Assembly: GCA_015064785.1 (NCBI GenBank)
Contig: SVRM01000003.1
Location: 1-64,000, forward strand
DNA from: Oscillospiraceae bacterium
GTDB taxonomy: Bacteria > Bacillota > Clostridia > Oscillospirales > CAG-272
Length of the DNA: 64,000 bases
Reading direction: 5' to 3'
Of this stretch, positions 40,174 to 50,626 are shown one piece after another. The notes under the pieces were generated by a model. That model made no database searches and was not told where the DNA came from. It saw nothing but the letters and a program-made list of their open reading frames with translations. The position numbers were made by a program, and so were the translations under genes. Positions within the stretch are counted from its first letter, which is position 1; each line of letters opens with the position of its first letter.

Positions 40174-41016
40174 TCAGTCCAGCGCCGCAAGGCAGGAGAG
40201 AATCAGATCTCTTGCCTTGGCAATGTCCTTTGTCTGCTGATCGCCGGAAATTTCGCGCTCGATGATGTACGGTCCCTCATAGCCGCAGTTCTTCAGCGCG
40301 GCGATAATGCCGGGAACGTTGGCACGACCGTCTCCGAGCGCACATTCATGACCAAGCTCCCGTCCGGTCGTCGGATAGAAGCCATCCTTGAAGTGCGTGT
40401 TGCGGACGTATCGGCCGAAGACCTCGATGGCATCAACGGTATTCGCCTTGCCGTACAGAATCAGATTGGCGGTGTCGAGATTGATGCCGAGATTGCCCGT
40501 ACCGACTTCCTCGATGTAGCGCAGCATCGCAACCGGCGTTTCCTGTCCCGTTTCAAACAGGAAGTACTGACCGTACTGCTTCAATTCCTCTGCGATGTCG
40601 GCAATGGCCTCCTTAATCGGCAAAAAGTCCGGACTGTTGGGATCCTCCGGGAGAAAGCCTGCATGGGTAATGACGTCGGTAACACCAAGCAGACGCGCAA
40701 ACGCCGCCTCTGTCTTAATCTCTGCAATGCGCTTTTCGCGGTACTGCTCAGGAACGATGCCGAGTGTGGTCGGACCCTCATAGAAGTTCCAGACGGCAGG
40801 TGCACTCCAGCCCGCCCAGACAGCGGTGATGCGGATGCCATGTTTTGCCGCCAGCGTCTTGACTGCCTCCGCCGCTTCTTCGGTCATCACCGACGAAGGA
40901 TGGACATTGAGCTGACATGCATTCAGCTCCAGTGACTTCAGGCGTGCAAAGTCTGCGTCAAGCGCTTCAAGATTACCGGAATAGCCGATCAGCGCACCGA
41001 TTTCATATGATTTCAT
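40174..41016 (-). CDS. sugar phosphate isomerase/epimerase
   Basis: ITHAGFLPEDPNSPDFLPIKEAI; LFETGQETP; GINLDTANLILYGK; GPYIIEREISGD; start MKSYEIGALIGYSG at 41016 with good SD. Confidence 0.87.
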   Translation of the reverse strand: MKSYEIGALIGYSGNLEALDADFARLKSLELNACQLNVHPSSVMTEEAAEAVKTLAAKHGIRITAVWAGWSAPAVWNFYEGPTTLGIVPEQYREKRIAEIKTEAAFARLLGVTDVITHAGFLPEDPNSPDFLPIKEAIADIAEELKQYGQYFLFETGQETPVAMLRYIEEVGTGNLGINLDTANLILYGKANTVDAIEVFGRYVRNTHFKDGFYPTTGRELGHECALGDGRANVPGIIAALKNCGYEGPYIIEREISGDQQTKDIAKARDLILSCLAALD

Positions 41017-41106
41017 AAGTTGATTTCCTTTCCGTATAAAAAATGGGAATTGCCCTGTTACGTTCATTATATCATGAACAGCAACATCTGTCAATTCCCT
41101 TTTCTT

Positions 41107-43041
41107 TTATAATTTTTGCAGAATCACGGCAGTATCCGGCATGACACTGACGCCGTCGCGATATTCGGCTGCCGTCAGAAGATCATACCAGTCGCCGGAA
41201 ATCGGATACACCTCATCCGAACGGTTGACACAGATACGCAGTGTCTCCCCCTCATTTCTGCGTTCAAACACAAAGACACCGTCCGCGGCACAGAGAATTT
41301 CCGTATCGCCGTCCGCAAAGACTGCATGAGAGGTGCGAATCGCGGCAAGTGTGCGGTAATGCGCCAGAAGAACCGTATCCTCCTTGCCCCACGGGTAAGG
41401 ACGGCGGTTAAACGGATCGCGGTAGCCCTCCATACCGACCTCGTCTCCGTAGTAAATACATGGAATACCGGGCAGAGTGAATTGCAGAACCGACGCAAGC
41501 CGGACCAGCGCACGTCCGCGTGCCTTTTCCTCATCGGTCATCGAAATCAGTGCCAGCGCATCGTTGTCAAGGTCACCCATCGGTTTTGCCGCAAGCGCAC
41601 TGATGATACGCTCCGTATCGTGCGTGCCGAGCAGATTCATCAGAAGATGCGTACAGCCCGCGGGATAGTGTTTCAGAATCATCTGTACCGCACGTGACAG
41701 CGCACCTGCATCCCGGTCACGGACGAATGCAAGGATGCCATCACGGAACGGGTAGTTCATCACAGAGTCCAGCTGCCCACCGCGGAAATAACGACGACGG
41801 CGGTTGTAGGCAATCTTATTCGATGCATCTTCCCAGACCTCGCCCCAGATCACAGCCTCGGGATTCTCCGCCTTGACCCGCGTCCGCAGATCGCACAGGA
41901 AGCGGTTGTCCAGCTCATCCGCGACATCCAGCCGCCAACCGGATACGCCGAGCGACATCCACTTGTGCAGAATGCCCTCCTCGCCGCAGATGTATTCTCT
42001 GAAATCGGGATTGCCGGAATAGAGTGCAGGAAGCACCTTCACCCCCCACCAGCAGTCATACTCGTCGGGATAGTTTTTGAACCGATACCACGAAAAATAC
42101 GGAGATTCCTCGGACTGATAAGCACCAACGGTGTCATACTTGCCGTATCGGTTGAAGTAACGGCTGTCATCACCCGTATGGTTGAAGACACCGTCGCAAA
42201 TGACGCGGATGCCGCGCTTGCCTGCCTCCCGCAGGAGATGCACAAATGCCGGGTCTCCGCCAAAGGACGGATCGACGGTCTCATAGTCTCCGGTATCGTA
42301 CTTGTGGTTGGTATAAGCACGGAAAATCGGCGAAAGATAGATAACCGTCACACCAAGCGACTGCAAATACGGCAGACGTTCTGCTATGCCCCACAGGTTT
42401 CCGCCGAAAAACTCATTGTTTTCGACCTGTCCGCCGGGGCGATGCGCGTGCTGCGGAATGCCGTGGTACCAGTCATCGTTGTAGACGGCATCGCCGCGCT
42501 GCGGCATCTTGGGATGCTGTTCACTGCGGGAAAAACGGTCGACGAAAATGTGATACATGATGCCGCCGCACATGGAATCGGGCAGCACATAACGATCCTC
42601 GGTCACCGTCCACTGAAAGGCGTGGATATTTTCATCCTGCCACCTGTAGACCGCGCCGAAGTCGTTTTCTTCTTTTGCGTAGATCAGATGCCCGAACCGG
42701 GTATCAAATTCAAAACGGAAATAGAAAAGCCCGCTCTGCTCGCCGTCCGCACAGACATCCCGGCCTCTGACCGTGACCGACCAGACGCCGCCGGCATCAC
42801 CGGTCATTTCCAGCCACAGCACCGCGCCGTCATCGTCACGGAACAGACGCATCCGTCCGCTCACGGCTTCCAGTTTTTTCTGAAGACGAACGGAAAATGT
42901 CAGTGTGTCAGAGGCACAGCTGACGGTGTGCGGCATCGTCCGACCGCTGCCATCGGTCACTGTCATCGGATACGGGGTTTCCTGTTCGATAGGAAAAACC
43001 GGATGTTGTCCGGTTTTTCCTGCATAGTTTGTATTGCTCAT
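41107..43041 (-). CDS. GH13-family alpha-amylase/neopullulanase
   Basis: DGVFNHTGDDSRYF; GWRLDVADELD; IWGEVWEDA; LLGTHDTERI. Confidence 0.94.
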   Translation of the reverse strand: MSNTNYAGKTGQHPVFPIEQETPYPMTVTDGSGRTMPHTVSCASDTLTFSVRLQKKLEAVSGRMRLFRDDDGAVLWLEMTGDAGGVWSVTVRGRDVCADGEQSGLFYFRFEFDTRFGHLIYAKEENDFGAVYRWQDENIHAFQWTVTEDRYVLPDSMCGGIMYHIFVDRFSRSEQHPKMPQRGDAVYNDDWYHGIPQHAHRPGGQVENNEFFGGNLWGIAERLPYLQSLGVTVIYLSPIFRAYTNHKYDTGDYETVDPSFGGDPAFVHLLREAGKRGIRVICDGVFNHTGDDSRYFNRYGKYDTVGAYQSEESPYFSWYRFKNYPDEYDCWWGVKVLPALYSGNPDFREYICGEEGILHKWMSLGVSGWRLDVADELDNRFLCDLRTRVKAENPEAVIWGEVWEDASNKIAYNRRRRYFRGGQLDSVMNYPFRDGILAFVRDRDAGALSRAVQMILKHYPAGCTHLLMNLLGTHDTERIISALAAKPMGDLDNDALALISMTDEEKARGRALVRLASVLQFTLPGIPCIYYGDEVGMEGYRDPFNRRPYPWGKEDTVLLAHYRTLAAIRTSHAVFADGDTEILCAADGVFVFERRNEGETLRICVNRSDEVYPISGDWYDLLTAAEYRDGVSVMPDTAVILQKL

Positions 43042-43054
43042 CGTTATGGGAGAA

Positions 43055-45514
43055 TTATTTCTTTCTTGTCTTGCTTGTCTTGACAACCGGAGCGGTGATG
43101 GGCGTCATGTGCCAGATGTTCTTTGCGTATTCGCTGATGGCACGGTCTGCGGCGAAAATACCGGCGGATGCGGTATTGACCAGCGACATTTTTGCCCACT
43201 TGTCGCGGTTGTTGTAATCGATGGTCATACGGTCATGCGCACGGCAGTAAGATTCAAAGTCCGCCAGACACATATACGGGTCAGCAATACCGCGTCCGAT
43301 GACGAGATAATCGACGAAATCGCGGTAGGAGTTGCCGTTGAAGCCGTAGGTGAAGGTATCGACGGTTCTCTTGAGCTTGTCGTTTGCAACATAGTAGGTT
43401 GCCGCATTGTAGCCGTGACGCCACAGATCATCAACCTCAGGTGTGGTCAGACCGAACAGATACATGTTGTCATCGCCCACAGCCTCATGGATTTCGACGT
43501 TCGCACCGTCCAGCGTACCGATGGTGACAGCACCGTTGATCATCAGCTTCATACAGCCCGTACCGGATGCTTCCTTACCGGCAAGAGAAATCTGCTCGGA
43601 AATATCGGCGGAGGGAATCAGTACCTCAGCCATGGAGACATTATAGTCCTCCATGAAGACAACGCGGAGCTTTTCGCGGATGCGCGGATCACGTTCGATT
43701 TCCGCCTGAAGGTCACAGATCATCTTGATGATGCGCTTTGCCATGTCATAGCCGGGCGCCGCCTTTGCACCGAAGATGAAGGTCTGGGGCGTGATGTCAA
43801 GGTTGGGATTGTCGCGCAGCTCGTTATACAGACTGATGATGCGCAGGGCGTTCAGCAGCTGACGCTTGTATTCATGCAGACGCTTGACCTGTACATCGTA
43901 GATGGAATCGGGATCGAGCGCAATGCCGGTCTTCTGCGCAACATAGTTGGAGAAGCGAACCTTATTTTCGCGCTTAATGGCAAGAATCTGGTCAAGTACT
44001 TTCTTGTCATCCTTGTATTCGAGCAGGCGGGACAGCGTCTCAGGCTGCTTCTTGTAATCGGAGCCGATCAGCCCGTCGAGCAGGTTCGTGAGTCCCGGGT
44101 TGGAGTAGCACAGCCATCTGCGGTGTGCAATACCGTTGGTGACATTGGTGAACTTGCCGGGGGTATATTTGTAGTAGTCGTGGAAGACCGTCTTTGTCAG
44201 AATGTCGGAGTGGAGCTTCGATACACCGTTGACTGTGTGAGAGCCTGCGACACACAGGTTTGCCATGCGGACAGAGCCGTAGCCGATGATCGCCATGCGG
44301 GAGATACGGTCCCAGTCACCGGGATAGCACTTCCACAGATCCTCGCACAGGCGGCGGTTGATTTCGCGGACGATGGTATGGATACGCGGCAGCTTGAGCG
44401 CAAACAGATCTTCCTTCCATGTTTCGAGTGCTTCCGGCATGACGGTATGGTTGGTGTAGGAAACGGTACGGGTGACAACATCCCAAGCCTGCTCCCAGTT
44501 ATAGCTGTGGACATCCATCAGCTGACGCATCAGCTCCGGAATGACGAGTGCCGGGTGCGTATCGTTGACATGGATAGCAACCTTATCGGCAAAGTTCCAC
44601 AGCGAGCCGTAACGGCGCAGATGGTCGGAGATGATCGACTGCAGGGATGCGGAAACGAGGAAGTACTGCTGGGACAGACGGAGCAGCTTACCTTCGGTGT
44701 GATTGTCAGACGGATACAGAACCTTGGAGATGATTTCCGCGTTGGTATTCTGTTCCATTGCCTGCATATAGGCGCCCTGCGAGAACAGGTTCATATTAAA
44801 GGAGGTGGTGCTCTTTGCCTTCCAGAGACGCAGGACGTTGACGGCCTCAGAATCGGCACCGGAGATCATGATGTCATACGGAACCGCCTGGATTTCCTCA
44901 TAGTTGGAGTGGACAATGTCGCACTTGCCGTTCTGCCAGGTTTCCTTGATGTGACCGCCGAAACGGACAGTGCACGCCTTGTCGGTTCTCGGCACGAGGA
45001 CGACATCACCGCCGGGCAGCCAGTTGTCAGGCAGCTCGATCTGCTGACCGTCGACGAGCTTCTGCTTGAACAGACCGTACTCGTAGAGGATGGAGAAACC
45101 GGTTGCGGGATAATTGAGCGTCGTTGCGGCATCCATAAAGCAAGCCGCAAGTCTGCCAAGACCGCCGTTGCCCAGACCCGGATCGGGCTCATGCTCACAG
45201 ACGGATTCGAGCGAGAAACCAAGCTCGGACAGGACTTCACGGTAGGTTTCGGTTAAGCCCAGGTTGCCGAGGTTGTTCTTCAGCGAACGGCCGATCAAAA
45301 ATTCCATGCACATGTAGTACAGGGTCTTGCCGGACTGACGCTTGACTTCTTCTTTATATTCAGAGCGCTTCTGGGACAGAATATCCTTGACGCACATCAT
45401 CACGGCGCGGTAGATCTGATCTTCATTGGCCTCAGCCATGGTCACGCCGAAATAGCGGGAGAGCTTTGTCGCAATGGCCTCTCTGACTTCTTCTTTGGTA
45501 AATTTCTGATTCAT
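43055..45514 (-). CDS. glgP: glycogen/alpha-glucan phosphorylase
   Basis: GNGGLGRLAACFMDAATTL; YNVSMAEVLIPSADISEQISLAGKEASGTGCMKLMINGAVTIGTLDGANVEI; start 45514. Confidence 0.98.
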   Translation of the reverse strand: MNQKFTKEEVREAIATKLSRYFGVTMAEANEDQIYRAVMMCVKDILSQKRSEYKEEVKRQSGKTLYYMCMEFLIGRSLKNNLGNLGLTETYREVLSELGFSLESVCEHEPDPGLGNGGLGRLAACFMDAATTLNYPATGFSILYEYGLFKQKLVDGQQIELPDNWLPGGDVVLVPRTDKACTVRFGGHIKETWQNGKCDIVHSNYEEIQAVPYDIMISGADSEAVNVLRLWKAKSTTSFNMNLFSQGAYMQAMEQNTNAEIISKVLYPSDNHTEGKLLRLSQQYFLVSASLQSIISDHLRRYGSLWNFADKVAIHVNDTHPALVIPELMRQLMDVHSYNWEQAWDVVTRTVSYTNHTVMPEALETWKEDLFALKLPRIHTIVREINRRLCEDLWKCYPGDWDRISRMAIIGYGSVRMANLCVAGSHTVNGVSKLHSDILTKTVFHDYYKYTPGKFTNVTNGIAHRRWLCYSNPGLTNLLDGLIGSDYKKQPETLSRLLEYKDDKKVLDQILAIKRENKVRFSNYVAQKTGIALDPDSIYDVQVKRLHEYKRQLLNALRIISLYNELRDNPNLDITPQTFIFGAKAAPGYDMAKRIIKMICDLQAEIERDPRIREKLRVVFMEDYNVSMAEVLIPSADISEQISLAGKEASGTGCMKLMINGAVTIGTLDGANVEIHEAVGDDNMYLFGLTTPEVDDLWRHGYNAATYYVANDKLKRTVDTFTYGFNGNSYRDFVDYLVIGRGIADPYMCLADFESYCRAHDRMTIDYNNRDKWAKMSLVNTASAGIFAADRAISEYAKNIWHMTPITAPVVKTSKTRKK

Positions 45515-45553
45515 GGGTAGTTCTTCCTTCTGTATGGTAATTGATGCCCTATT

Positions 45554-45582
45554 ATTATACCATAAATTACGCATACGGTCAA
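45554..45582 (-). promoter_or_regulatory. glgP promoter
   Basis: Minus strand TTGACC - 17 nt - TATAAT. Confidence 0.7.
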
Positions 45583-45688
45583 GATGGTAAACACGTGTTT
45601 TTCCATGAAATTTTGGGGATTTTTGCTATTTGGATGAACTGTCAGTTGTTTTATCTCACAAATTTGAATAGGTTTCGGCAAGAATGAC

Positions 45689-45726
45689 AAAACCGGAATA
45701 CCGCCGCATGACAGTATTCCGGTAAT
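45689..45726 (-). terminator. terminator after lipoprotein gene
   Basis: ACCGGAATAC...GTATTCCGGT. Confidence 0.65.
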
Positions 45727-45733
45727 TTTTGTA

Positions 45734-46585
45734 TTATGTAATCGGTTTTGCGGCAAGCGCAAACAACCCCTCCGCATCCAGCGGTGCATTGAACAGAAAA
45801 TACAGCGGCAGTGCGGGATCAAACACATACAGGTTTCCCGACCACACGGTTCCGTCCGCGTAATACCGGCGGATCAGTACCCGGCGAATACCCGCCTCAT
45901 CGGTGAAATCGAGATACGTCGTTTTCATATCGGTCTTAACGGAGGTATCATAAACGGTGATCTGCATTGAGCCCCACGGCGTTTCTTCCTCCGAGACGCG
46001 AAGATTGCGCAGATTGTCATTGCAGCGCAGACCTTCTGGCGTGCCGTCCGTTTCCAGCTTTTGCAAAAGCAGCTCATCCAGCTCCATCAGAGACGATACC
46101 GCGGAAAAAGACACCGTATCCTCAATACTGTCCCTCATATATGTTACGGTATATGACGAGCCGACTGTCCATTCCACAAGCAGCGGCTGATACGCCTCCG
46201 GCAATCCGGAAAGTGCGTATACAGGCATCTCGCGGTATTCCGCAAGCGCTTCATCGGACAGAATATCCGCCCGCATTTCATCCGGACTTTGATAAGAGCG
46301 GATCTCCCCTGTCATCTCACAGGTCGCATTCGGACCGGTATATGCCGTTTCCGCCGCTTCCGTATCGGCTTCTGCCGTCTCTGCTTCCTCAGTCACAGCC
46401 ACGGTCATCGGCGCGGTTTCCGCTTCCGTCTGCGGCTCAGTGTCGGATGCAGTCACGGCGGTATCTGTCTCTGTAATGGAAGAAGCCGATGACGTTCCCT
46501 CTGCGGTACCGCAGGATAACAGTCCGACTGTCAACAGGTAAATGAGCAACGTGATGCATTTCTGTTTCATGTGCATGGCATACAC
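45734..46585 (-). CDS. lipoprotein with Thr/Glu-rich linker, unknown function
   Basis: Lipobox VGLLSCGT; low-complexity SSITETDTAVTASDTEPQTEAET linker. Confidence 0.7.
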   Translation of the reverse strand: MYAMHMKQKCITLLIYLLTVGLLSCGTAEGTSSASSITETDTAVTASDTEPQTEAETAPMTVAVTEEAETAEADTEAAETAYTGPNATCEMTGEIRSYQSPDEMRADILSDEALAEYREMPVYALSGLPEAYQPLLVEWTVGSSYTVTYMRDSIEDTVSFSAVSSLMELDELLLQKLETDGTPEGLRCNDNLRNLRVSEEETPWGSMQITVYDTSVKTDMKTTYLDFTDEAGIRRVLIRRYYADGTVWSGNLYVFDPALPLYFLFNAPLDAEGLFALAAKPIT

Positions 46586-46680
46586 CTCCTTTCTCGATTT
46601 TATTGTATCATATGTCCGGTAAAAAAGTCAAGTGATTCAATTATTGTTCACGGAACGCAAAAAAAAAGTTACATTTCCGT

Positions 46681-46719
46681 AAAAAAAGCGGCACACCCAC
46701 CATGAGGTATGCCGCTTAC
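46681..46719 (-). terminator. terminator of glgBCDA operon
   Basis: AAGCGGCATACCTCATGGTGGGTGTGCCGCTTTTTTT on minus strand. Confidence 0.75.
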
Positions 46720-46733
46720 AGATTCCATTGTAA

Positions 46734-48164
46734 TTACAGCGCGTTATACATATCAAGATACTTCTTTGCCGATACCGACCAGGAGAAGTCGACCTTCATT
46801 GCATTGGCACGCAGGGTTTCCCACTGTTTTGCATCCCCATACAGATCAACCGCGCGGATGATCGCATCGAGCATATCGAGTGCATCGTAGTTGCAGAACG
46901 TGATACCGTTGCCCTCGCCTGTTGTCGGATCATAGGGATGAATGGTATCGTAAAGACCGCCGACCTCGCGGACAATCGGCACCGTGCCGTAACGGGAAGC
47001 GATCATCTGCGCAAGACCGCAGGGTTCGCTCTTGGACGGCATTAAGAAGATATCCGCACCGGCGTAAATCTGCTTGGAAACGTCCTTGTTGTACGCAAGC
47101 AGGATCGAAACCTTTTCGGGATACCGCTTCTGCAGACCTTCAAAGAAGTTCTCAAGGTCAGCCTCACCCGTACCGAGCAGGACAAACTGCACATCGCGTA
47201 CAAGCAGCCGCTCAATGGCATACTTGACCAGATCAAAGCCTTTGTGGGAAGCAAGTCTGGATACCATCGCAATGACCGGCGTGGTCGGGGATTCCGGCAG
47301 TCCGAAGACCTTCTGAAGCTCTGCCTTGTTGGCAGCCTTGCCTTCCTCCACAGTCTCCACCGTGAAGTTCTGCTTGATAACAGGATCGGTTTCGGCATTG
47401 TAATAGTCGACGTCGATACCGTTGACAATACCCATAACCTTGCCCGAGTACATGCGCAGAATATGCTGAAGTCCCGATGCAAAATAATCCATCTGGATTT
47501 CCTCGGCGTAACGGGAGGAAACGGTGGACAGTCTGTCACAGCAGACAATCGCGCCCTTGGTCAGGTTGATCATACCGTTGTATTCGACGATGGAGTGTTC
47601 GTAGTCGGACAAACCGAAAACATCACCGAGAATGGACAGATCGTAAATGCCCTGATAGTCGATGTTGTGGATCGTGTAAACGGTCTTGATGCCGCGGTAT
47701 TCCTGCATCCAGTTGTACTTGGTGCGCAGATAGATGATGGAGAGCGCGCTCTGCCAGTCATGTGCATGAAGAACATCCGGGAAGAAGCCGATCTTGGGCA
47801 TCATTTCCATGACAGCCATACAGAAGAACGCAAAGCGTTCGCCGTCATCGAAGTTGCCGTACAGATTGCCGCGGGAGAAGTAATACTGGTTATCGATGAA
47901 ATAATAGGTGACATCGTTGAGCTCATAGGAATACAGACCGCAGTACTGGTTTCTCCAGGACAGCTGGACATAGTATTCGGTCACCTTTTCCATCTTGTCG
48001 CGGTATTTTTCGGAAATGGACTGGTACAGCGGGAGCACGACGCGGATGTCAAGATCGTCGCCTTCTTCGCGCTTGAGCGCTGCCGGCAGAGAACCGAGAA
48101 CGTCCGCAAGACCGCCTGTGGATGCAAACGGAAGTGCTTCTGCACCGACAAATAATAATTTCAT
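46734..48164 (-). CDS. glgA: glycogen synthase
   Basis: MKLLFVGAEALPFASTGGLADVLGSLPAAL; HAHDWQSAL; MPSKSEPCGLAQMIASRYGTVPIVREVGGL. Confidence 0.98.
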   Translation of the reverse strand: MKLLFVGAEALPFASTGGLADVLGSLPAALKREEGDDLDIRVVLPLYQSISEKYRDKMEKVTEYYVQLSWRNQYCGLYSYELNDVTYYFIDNQYYFSRGNLYGNFDDGERFAFFCMAVMEMMPKIGFFPDVLHAHDWQSALSIIYLRTKYNWMQEYRGIKTVYTIHNIDYQGIYDLSILGDVFGLSDYEHSIVEYNGMINLTKGAIVCCDRLSTVSSRYAEEIQMDYFASGLQHILRMYSGKVMGIVNGIDVDYYNAETDPVIKQNFTVETVEEGKAANKAELQKVFGLPESPTTPVIAMVSRLASHKGFDLVKYAIERLLVRDVQFVLLGTGEADLENFFEGLQKRYPEKVSILLAYNKDVSKQIYAGADIFLMPSKSEPCGLAQMIASRYGTVPIVREVGGLYDTIHPYDPTTGEGNGITFCNYDALDMLDAIIRAVDLYGDAKQWETLRANAMKVDFSWSVSAKKYLDMYNAL

Positions 48165-48198
48165 TGCGTATTCTCCTTTCAGAGGATCCTGTGAAAAG

Positions 48199-49329
48199 TT
48201 ACAGCATCTGATTCTTGCCGATGAAGTACGGCTTGGACGGATGACCTGCCAGCACATTGCCGTCACGGATAACCGTATTCTTGTCGGAAATGACGCAGTT
48301 CATGAAGACATTTTCACCAACCACGGTATCCTGATACAGAATGCAATTCTTAACAACAGCACCGCGTCCGATCTTGACACCACGGAACAGGATGCAGTTT
48401 TCAACGGTACCGTCAATGGTACAGCCGTCGGCAATCAGGGAGTTCTTGACAACGGAAGCGTCGGTGTAGCGGGTCGGTGCAGAGTTGCGGACCTTGGTCA
48501 GAACCGGTCTCCGGTCGACACCGAACAGCGCATTGCGGAATGCAGTGTTGGTAATCAGCTCCATGCTGGTTGCAAAGTAGTCTTCCAGCGAGGAAATGGT
48601 CGCAAATGCACCTTCATAACGGTAGATACGGTAGATACGTTCTTCCTTGTTGCGCATCATGATGTCACGGGTCAGGGAGGTAAAGCCGTGCGCGATGGCT
48701 TCCTGTACGATATTTTGCAGGTACTTGGTATTGATGACAGTGATGTTCAGTGCGACATCATGTTCACCTTCCGCATACTTGGGATTCATGGCAAGGTCGG
48801 TGATGCGGCCGCTCTCATCTGCTTCGATGATCGTTGCGGTTTCGCTGAGACCGCCATTGATGTTCAGACGCTTGGTCATCATCGTGATATCGGCGTTGTT
48901 GGCAATGTGATCGCGCAGCAGATCGTCCAGATCAATGTTGCAGATGCCGTCACAGTCTGCCATGATGACATAATCTTCCTTGATGTGGTTGAGGCTTGCC
49001 GCGATACCCATCAGAGATTCCAGTCTGGAATGTGCGCCGCCCATATAGTTCTGGTTGTAGCGCATGTTGGGCGGAAGGATCTTGATACCGCCGGAACGTC
49101 TTGCCAGATCCCAGTCCTTACCGGAGCCGATGTGGTCCATCAGGGACTGATAGTTGTACTGGGTAACGACGCGGATATCGGTGATGCCGGAGTTGACCAT
49201 ATTCGACAGCGTGAAGTCGATCAGACGGTATCTGCATCCGAACGGAACGGAACCGACAGTACGGATGCGTGTCAGCTCGGGAATGTTTCTTTCATGCAGG
49301 TTTGCAAAGATAATACCGATTGCGTTCAT
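48199..49329 (-). CDS. glgD: glucose-1-phosphate adenylyltransferase subunit GlgD
   Basis: GlgC-like fold with degenerate N-terminal loop ([27 protein letters not shown]); LbH repeats; next to glgC. Confidence 0.95.
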   Translation of the reverse strand: MNAIGIIFANLHERNIPELTRIRTVGSVPFGCRYRLIDFTLSNMVNSGITDIRVVTQYNYQSLMDHIGSGKDWDLARRSGGIKILPPNMRYNQNYMGGAHSRLESLMGIAASLNHIKEDYVIMADCDGICNIDLDDLLRDHIANNADITMMTKRLNINGGLSETATIIEADESGRITDLAMNPKYAEGEHDVALNITVINTKYLQNIVQEAIAHGFTSLTRDIMMRNKEERIYRIYRYEGAFATISSLEDYFATSMELITNTAFRNALFGVDRRPVLTKVRNSAPTRYTDASVVKNSLIADGCTIDGTVENCILFRGVKIGRGAVVKNCILYQDTVVGENVFMNCVISDKNTVIRDGNVLAGHPSKPYFIGKNQML

Positions 49330-50543
49330 GCGATATTACCTCCTTCCTTGAGTTCAGAGAGTTTGGCTTCGTTGACCATTTCACCGGCAGCGATGGTCAT
49401 ACCTGCGGGAACGGTCAGCTTGGTACCGATGACAGCGATCTTTTCTTCCTCGTTCTTGGCACCGACAACCGCACCTGCACAGATGACGGTATCCGTATCA
49501 ATGATGGAGTATTCGACACGTGCGCCGGCCTCCACTCTGGTACCGCTCATAATGACGGAATCGCGGACAACCGCACCGGGTGCGACATAAACACCGTCAA
49601 AGAGCACGGAATTTTCAACACAGCCATAGATTACACAGCCTTCGCTCATCATGGAGCCGTGAATCTTCGCATCCTCACCGACGAACTGCGGCGGGCGCGC
49701 GGAGGTGCGGGAGAAGATTCTCCAGTTCTTATCATAAAGATCGAATTCGGGCTTATCGCCGAGCAGATCCATGTTTGCTTCCCACAGAGATGCGATGGTT
49801 CCGACATCCTTCCAGTAGCCTTCAAAGGGATACGCATACATGGACTTGCCGTCGTCAAGCATCTTCGGGATGATGTTCTTACCGAAGTCCTTGGAGGAAT
49901 TCGGGTCGTTTTCGTCAGCAATGAGGTATTCCCGGAGCAGCTTTGCGTTGAAGATGTAGATACCCATCGAAGCCTTGGTGGACTTGGGCTGCTTGGGCTT
50001 TTCTTCAAACTCGAAGATCTTGCCGTTTTCATCAGCGTTCATGATACCGAAACGGGAAGCCTCAGACAGCGGAACCTCCAGAACGGAGATGGTGCAGTCG
50101 GCGTTCATCTTCTTGTGGTAATCGAGCATTGCCGCATAGTCCATCTTGTAAATGTGGTCACCGGAGAGGATCAGCACATAATCGGGATCATAGCGGTCAA
50201 TGAAGTTGAGGTTCTGGTAAATGGCGTTTGCGGTACCGGAATACCAGTCAGCACCATTCTTCCCCTGATAAGGCGGAAGAACCATAACACCGCCGCGGCT
50301 GCGGTCGAGGTCCCAGGGCTGACCGTTGCCGATGTACTCGTTGAGGACAAGCGGCTGATACTGTGTCAGGACACCGACGGTGTCAAGACCGGAGTTGATG
50401 CAGTTGGACAGCGGGAAGTCGATGATACGGTACTTGCCGCCGAACTGGACTGCAGGCTTTGCCGTGGATTCTGTCAGCGTGTACAGTCTGCTGCCCTGTC
50501 CTCCGGCAAGCAGCATAACGACACATTCTTTCTTTTGGAACAT
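49326..50543 (-). CDS. glgC: glucose-1-phosphate adenylyltransferase catalytic subunit
   Basis: [55 protein letters not shown]; start MFQKKE at 50543. Confidence 0.98.
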   Translation of the reverse strand: MFQKKECVVMLLAGGQGSRLYTLTESTAKPAVQFGGKYRIIDFPLSNCINSGLDTVGVLTQYQPLVLNEYIGNGQPWDLDRSRGGVMVLPPYQGKNGADWYSGTANAIYQNLNFIDRYDPDYVLILSGDHIYKMDYAAMLDYHKKMNADCTISVLEVPLSEASRFGIMNADENGKIFEFEEKPKQPKSTKASMGIYIFNAKLLREYLIADENDPNSSKDFGKNIIPKMLDDGKSMYAYPFEGYWKDVGTIASLWEANMDLLGDKPEFDLYDKNWRIFSRTSARPPQFVGEDAKIHGSMMSEGCVIYGCVENSVLFDGVYVAPGAVVRDSVIMSGTRVEAGARVEYSIIDTDTVICAGAVVGAKNEEEKIAVIGTKLTVPAGMTIAAGEMVNEAKLSELKEGGNIA

Positions 50544-50626
50544 GATTGCAATATTCCTCCTTCTATTTTCGCGTTCTGCGGCAGCGTCGCCGCCGCAAAA
50601 ACGTTTATGGTACAAATTTGGGGATA

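Noticed and set aside
43034-45256. 740-aa plus-strand ORF opposite glgP
   Set aside because: Antisense to a fully convincing glgP; composition typical of antisense reading of GC-biased codons; no recognisable domain.
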